From: Psococerastis gibbosa | Taxonomy: Eukaryota; Arthropoda; Insecta; Psocodea; Psocidae | DNA length: 64,000 bases | NCBI GenBank assembly: GCA_963971405.1 | Contig: OZ020489.1 | Coordinates: 37,171,047-37,235,046 of the forward strand | Direction: 5' to 3' | Shown here: positions 58,868 to 64,000 of the stretch, piece by piece | Position numbering within the stretch: the stretch's first letter is position 1 | Layout of the letters: every line of letters starts with the position of its first letter | Made by a program: the position numbers and the translations under genes | The notes under the pieces: generated by a model | Database searches by the model: none | What the model was told of the DNA's origin: nothing | What the model saw: only the letters and a program-made list of their open reading frames with translations

Positions 58868-59349
58868 GGGCCTGTTTTACCCCCTCCTCTGCCCCATCAT
58901 GACCCCAAAACCTTGAACTTGATAGTGCACCACGCCCTGTCCGGGCGAAGGCCGCCACTCGCCATTTTGCTATTAAATTCTGTTTAAAGTCCATTTAATT
59001 GCGCGTATTATTAAACAAAAAACATGAATGAACCCAGGTCTTGTTGTAGGAAAATAAAATGGTTGTCTGGTCGTAAACGATCATTTAAGTACTAGCTAAC
59101 TGCACGCCGAGGGATAAGAAAATAGCTCCCGGGTTTTAAAAAAGAGTGACACGAGCTAGTTTATAATTACAGCCAGCAAGAAGAGATCAGAAAAGGTCAA
59201 ACAGTAGCGAAAAACCGGTTTTGGGCTATAAGTTCAGAGTGGGCGAACTTTTTTCCCTTATGTGGGTATGGAGAATTGCATTAATTGGTTTACTCATGGG
59301 TTGGACGGTAATACTTCATATTTTTTGGCTAATTATTACACTCTAGTAT

Positions 59350-59738
59350 TAGGCGCCCATTCCATTGACCGGCTAGGGCTATTTCCAAAAACAGTGACGT
59401 GGTAGCAGACATTCAAGACATAGGTTGCGGTTCCACCGATCTCGCATTGCAGAATGCAAATGACATTGACGGAAATTAGAATTTTTCTTTTTATAGAAAT
59501 CTATTAAAATATTTGTACTTAACATATCCCACGACGCCATTTTTTAATTTTAGTTTGTTTGTTTGTGATTTTACTGTATGATAATTGATCAATTTTAACT
59601 ATGGCATAAAGGAAAATAAACATTTCCGTCAATTCTGCAATGTGAGGTCGGTGGAAACCCCACCTAAGTCTTGAATGTCTGCTACCACGTCACCGTTGTT
59701 GGAAATAGCCCTAGCCGGTCAATGGAATGGGCACCTAA
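59350..59738. repeat. foldback element, family C, full copy
   Basis: Terminal arms of about 130 bases begin AGGCGCCCATTCCATTGACC and end with the complement GGTCAATGGAATGGGCACCT. Each arm carries GTGACGTGGTAGCAGACATT and GACATTGACGGAAATTAG or its complement. The centre contains ATAATTGATCAATTTTAACT. There is no coding content. Confidence 0.8.
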
Positions 59739-60349
59739 CAGAGGGTTTCAGAGTGTGGTCGACGAATTATTATAGGTCCGCGTGCACCTGCAATTTTTTA
59801 TTTCCAGGAATATTGTTAATGTTCTGATATTCTTTTGTAAGAGGGGGAGGCTATAGGCGGAACTATAGTATTTTTTTAGGGCGGCAAATGAAAGTTCTGC
59901 TCTAGTAGATAATAGTTTAGGAAGGTATTGGTTAGGTATTGTGTAGCTAAGGTTCAACTATTGCATTAGGCAAAAATAAAATAGAAAGAAAATTGTTTTT
60001 ATTTCCCATATAGGTGAATTTTGGCCCACTCTTAACAAACTATAACCCCATAATAAATAATACAATGCTATATAAAATACAATTTTTTTTGGCGACAGAA
60101 AAAAGGGATTGATAGCTTTCCCAATTCGGGGCTTTTTCATTTTTGGTGATAATAAGGTATACCGCATTTACAATTTTACACCCTCATAAACTGTGTGGTA
60201 TGCCGGGCCGGTTTCAAGCACATCTAATTGGAAAACAATACATAAATCTTTTACTAGTTTTGTGTCTGCGGTGTCTCTTTGGAGGTCGGCATTCCGCAGT
60301 TCCCTGTTAAAATAATATGCTCATAGTCTGTTGCAAATATGTTGTTGAT

Positions 60350-60690
60350 TCCAACGCCTGTTTGTCAGCATTTCTGCTTTAAGCAACCCTGTCAGCCTGG
60401 TTGGTGGAGTCAGTCTGTTTGTTAACTTGAGGCACCCTAAGGGCAGACTCTTTCACCTCGGGGGATTGATTATAGTGGATTCCGAACCACTTGGGGAACA
60501 TGGTAAAGTCACACAATTAAATCGGAGGTGACCAGGACTCGACACGCACGTAGACTGACTGGTATAGTCTCAGCGCGTTATCATGTCCCACCATGTTCCC
60601 CTGCCAACGCTGTGCACACTACCAAGTTTGCTGCAGTTTGAAACATGCTCTGCTCTAATGGTATATGAACATGGTAAGGCTGTTGGCTGT
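60350..60690. repeat. interspersed repeat, long copy of the 24752 family
   Basis: It includes both the CCTGTCAGCCTGG part and the GTGGATTCCGAACCACTTGG part in order, ending near GCTCTGCTCTAATGG. It shows that the two blocks seen separately elsewhere belong to one family. Confidence 0.55.
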
Positions 60691-60949
60691 TGCATACTGT
60701 ATATTAAAATATATACTACATGAATTTATATGTATAAGTCGTTCTCTTGGCTCTTAATTATTATTTTCTGCAATGTAACTGTACGACAGTTAAATACTGA
60801 ATTGTGCTTAAAGTACTGCATTGGCGTTGTATTCTTCAGTTCAACTTGAAGACTATTTTTTTTCTTCTTAAATCTAAAAGTGTAATCGCATACACCCAAT
60901 TCAATGAATGTATCCGAATAACCTCTTCAGTTGTCTCTGTAGGTATAAT

Positions 60950-61165
60950 AAATAAATAAATAAGGACTTTTTGTTCTATTACTAAGCCAACCTAGCGGAG
61001 TTACGGCTATAAAGCCCTCTCTTACACTCAACTAGGAAGGCCCGGGACCGACTGCTTTACATGCCCTCCGAAGCCCTCCGAAATGTAGGAAGTGTAGGAC
61101 TCGAACGAACAACCTTTCGGGTGAAAGTCAGAGTCCGTACCACCACTCTACATGTCTTGACTGTG
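60950..61165 (-). repeat. tRNA-derived SINE, better-preserved copy
   Basis: On the minus strand it starts near CATGTAGAGTGGTGGTACGG and carries a B-box-like CGTTCGAGTCC about 45 bases later. It ends with TAGTTGAGTGTAAGAGAGGG and a TTATT-rich tail. The tail matches the LINE ending at 13700. A diverged copy is at 14965-15190. Confidence 0.65.
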
Positions 61166-61185
61166 TTGAGTTACGACATGATGTG

Positions 61186-61763
61186 TAGAGGTGGGGCGTT
61201 ACTTCTGTCACTGTGATTTATCACCGTGACTACGATGGTCACTGCAACCACCCGTTCCTACCCCAAAAAAATACTGGTGATTTGAGTCACTGTCTCACTG
61301 TCACCGATTTAGGCTATATTTTACATAGCATTGTTTCTAATACTCTGAGTCTCATGCAAGAGCAAGTAACTCGCTCAGGTTTAGCCTATGCACTAGACAG
61401 TCTTAAGCGAAATTCCCCAAAATGCTTTCCGATCGTCTCACGTAAGCTAAACATCGGTATGCCCGAGGCTGTCACCGTATTACTACTTCTTAAATTACTT
61501 AGCATAACTAAACAAATGAATAACCGACTTTAATTATTAAGCGAAACGAATAAGTCTATGTAACTTGTATAAATCACTGTCAAGTAAGAGAAGTGACAGT
61601 GACTTTTGATTACTCATACCAAGATGTACCAAGATTACTTAGATAGCAGGAACAAAAGCAGTCACTCCAGTGACAGAAATCACCAGTATTTGTATCAGTG
61701 ACTGTTGAGTCACTGTCACCGGTCACTATTGCTCCTGGAAAAATCTGTCACGCCCCACATCTA
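61186..61763. mobile_element. hAT-like non-autonomous element with GTCACTG subterminal repeats
   Basis: The ends TAGAGGTGGGGCG and CGCCCCACATCTA are near-complementary, and ATGATGTG flanks both sides (61178-61185 and 61764-61771), an 8-bp duplication. TCACTGT and GTCACCG motifs are repeated many times near both ends, as expected of transposase-binding subterminal repeats. The open frame at 61213-61533 shows no transposase motif and I do not call it a gene. Confidence 0.75.
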
Positions 61764-61963
61764 ATGATGTGTAGAGACTCGTAGAAGTACGAACAAGCTA
61801 CCACTACGCCATCGACATGTATACAAGTCATGCTTGCGCCTGCTACGCTGTTTCAATGGTAAGCTTGCCTAAGCTTTTCCAATATAAATCGCTTGTAGCC
61901 GGTGAAGGCTCACCTCGAGAACTTGTATCAATTTGAAAAAATTCATACGGCAAACAATGCCAA

Positions 61964-62356
61964 TAGGTGCCCATTCCATTGACCGGCTAGGGCTATTTCC
62001 AAAAACGGTGACGTGGTAGCAGACATTCAAGACTTAGGTGACGTCTCCACCGACCTCGCATTGCAGAATGAGAATGCAAATGACATTGACGGAAATTAGA
62101 ATTTTTCTTTTTATAGAAATCTATTAAAATGTTTGTACTTAACATATCCCATGATGCCATTTTTTAATTTTAGTTTGTTTGCTTGTGATTTTACTGTATG
62201 ATCATTGATCAATTTTAACTATGGCATAGAGGAAAATAAACATTTCCGTCAATTCTGCAATGCGCGGTCGGTGGAAACGCCACCTAAGTCTTGAATGTCT
62301 GCTACCACGTCACCGTTTTTGGAAATAGCCCTAGCCGGCCAATGGAATGGGCACCA
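61964..62356. repeat. foldback element, family C, full copy
   Basis: Same architecture as 59350-59738: arms begin AGGTGCCCATTCCATTGACC and end GGCCAATGGAATGGGCACC, with the central ATCATTGATCAATTTTAACT. The two full copies look very similar, suggesting recent activity. Confidence 0.8.
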
Positions 62357-63495
62357 TAAAAAATTTTAACTTTTCAAAACGTATCATGACCTTGTGACCT
62401 GGCAAGCACAGGTTCCTTTCCTAGTGCAATAATTATTGTTAAGCCAGCAAAATTACCGGCCATTTACGGAGTTAAATACACAAGGCAGTTGGAGAGCAAG
62501 GACGGTAATACAGGTGAACTAAGGTGAGCAGAATTTGAACCTGCGAGGTGAAGGTTTCAACAGGCGAGTAGTAGGGGGCAAGGCCCTGACCCGGCCGCCT
62601 GCCCCTTCAAGAAGACCCCACAGGCCTATGCCCAAACAGGCTGAAGCCGGACTTCTTACAGGTCATATACCTGGCAGTTGGAAATCAGAGCAGTTCAGGT
62701 CGAACAAGGTATTTCTATGGGTTCTTAATTATGAGATGTCTGGTCGCGGCGTGTCGCGCTCTTGGTTTTAACTTTAAAATCAACTCCTCTTCGTGCCTGA
62801 ATTTTGAATGGGCAGGTATAGTAATTTGATTATGACTGCAATAATGAGGGGTACTCCCAGCCCGTGAAGGTCAACAGTTGAATTCAAGTCCAAGAAATCA
62901 AAGAAAAACTGTACACGTGATAGAGTTCTAAATGGGACAGACAGGATTGGCTCCCGTCAAAAAAAAATTTTTTGCTGCTGCCCCCTGCAAAGCTTTTTTC
63001 TGACCAACCAATGGCAAAAATATACGAAGCAGGTGGCTCCAGGCATTCAGGCAGCGAATGTGTGCACATCTTTCAGTCGAACCTGAACTTGGTGAACTAT
63101 TGCTAATTGCTTACGCCTGTTACATTTTGCCTATAGTGAGCTTGTTTAAGCCTTTCCATTATCACATGTAGCCTGTATAGGTTGACACCGAGGACGTGTG
63201 TGTAGCAGTTTGTCAGTGACCAAAAATGCATACGGAATACTTATCAATAACGTCCATAGAGTAATACAAAATAAATACTAATGGTGTTCTGGTCTTGCCC
63301 CCCAAAAAAAAAAAATATCTCATATGTACGCCACTGACCTACATAGCCTACTTGAAATTCAGATGTAAAGGGGTAAGTCTTCTACGGGGTTCCAATTGAT
63401 ACCTTTCTGAATTTACAATCAATAGGCATATTACCTGTGTTATTTGATCCTTTTGAGAGTTTCCTTCGTGACTTTATGGAACTTTGGGAAACTTT
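62357..63495. other. no gene seen
   Basis: A GC-richer patch near 62560-62700 has an open frame (MNLRGEGFNRRVVGGKALTR...) without recognisable motif or clear splice sites. The remainder is AT-rich with short repeats. I see nothing supportable. Confidence 0.35.
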
Positions 63496-63559
63496 TAGGG
63501 AGAAGTAAGAACGCAAAGATCGATAGAAAATAAATTATTAATATTCTTACTTCTCCCTA
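63496..63559. repeat. perfect 16-bp inverted repeat downstream of the Ly6-like exon
   Basis: TAGGGAGAAGTAAGAA at 63496-63511 is exactly complementary to 63544-63559, with a 32-base AT-rich loop. It lies about 46 bases past the stop codon of the exon at 63605-63869, so it would be in that transcript's 3' untranslated region. Confidence 0.6.
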
Positions 63560-63604
63560 GGTGTTATTTGATTTTGTAAAAAACATCAGAGGGAACACTG
63601 CCTT

Positions 63605-63869
63605 TTACAAAACTGCTCTTTTAAAAAAACTTTTCTTGTATTGGAAGTACAAATTGTATTGAAAAAATATTGCGATAAAAACCAACATCGGATACGACAG
63701 CGGGATGGCATTGGCAACAGCAACATTGCAGCCATCAGTGGCACATTCACAAATGGACTTTTTTGAAAAATGCAAAGCAGAAGACACACAAGTCTCGCCA
63801 TTTTTGAGACTTTGCTTCCCGCAGCTTCTCTCAATTATCGTCATCCACCGCTGGCGGCTGAATTCCAAC
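63605..63869 (-). CDS. last exon of a Ly6/quiver-like cell-surface protein
   Basis: After an acceptor (TTTTAACACAG on the minus strand) the exon reads RQRWMTIIERSCG, NGETCVSSALHFSKKSICEC, then ATDGCNVAVANA. It ends with a hydrophobic run (YPMLVFIAIFF) and a basic tail to TAA at 63605-63607. The spacing of cysteines and the CEC-x(3)-GCN motif fit the C-terminal half of insect Ly6/uPAR three-finger proteins of the quiver/sleepless type. These are usually GPI-anchored and modulate channels or receptors. The 5' exons would be beyond the right edge. The charged residues after the hydrophobic run are unusual for a GPI signal. Confidence 0.6.
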
Positions 63870-64000
63870 CTGTGTTAAAAGGCATAGTCAATAATAATTA
63901 TATTTCGTATTAATTTATTCTAGGGGTTTAAAATGTAAAAAAAAACAATTTTGAATAATTTTTTATCCCAGGCTATAATATATCCCAGATAATAAATAAT

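Noticed and set aside
61213..61533. 106-codon open frame inside the hAT-like element
   Set aside because: No transposase motif is visible, and the frame is partly made of the GTCACTG subterminal repeats.
1..64000. Search for tRNA or rRNA genes, CRISPR arrays or operon-like gene clusters
   Set aside because: No cloverleaf-capable tRNA gene, rRNA segment or regularly spaced CRISPR-type repeat was seen by eye. The only tRNA-like boxes belong to the SINE copies, and the regular arrays are satellites without unique spacers.

Overview
This window is a piece of an arthropod nuclear genome. It is AT-rich, has short exons in long introns, consensus GT-AG splice sites and very many interspersed repeats. 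The closest gene matches I recognise from memory are an arthropod serine-enriched BTB protein (gprs type) and prohibitin-2. I cannot name the species; an insect or crustacean fits.

Layout. 1-4064 is gene-poor and holds foldback elements and decayed LINE fragments. 4065-9054 (minus strand) is a complete six-exon prohibitin-2 gene of 300 residues, with a LINE fragment and a near-perfect foldback element in its introns. 11857-24332 (plus strand) is a BTB/BACK gene of the gprs type in eight coding exons. It is transcribed divergently from PHB2 and its first intron carries a degenerate CR1/Jockey-like LINE. The last exon has one in-frame TAG followed by 465 open codons in the same frame, a candidate for stop-codon readthrough.

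About 20327-33144 is repeated in tandem at about 33145-45958. In the stretches compared, the two copies differ only in the length of two poly-C runs. The left breakpoint cuts gprs exon 6, so the second copy holds only the 3' part of the gene. This is either a very recent segmental duplication or an assembly artefact.

45959-64000 is mostly repeats: a 109-bp satellite, a 250-bp dimeric satellite, a 105-bp tandem array, several hAT-like non-autonomous elements, long-arm foldbacks, LINE fragments and a tRNA-derived SINE. It also holds three isolated minus-strand exon candidates: a SAM-domain exon next to the 250-bp satellite, a small terminal exon at 51767-51885, and the last exon of a Ly6/quiver-like surface protein at 63605-63869.

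No prokaryotic-type system, CRISPR array or operon is present. The most notable points are the single-stop extension of the gprs-like gene, the tandem duplication that breaks it, the SAM exon whose C-terminus runs into a satellite, and the foldback element carrying a hammerhead-like core.
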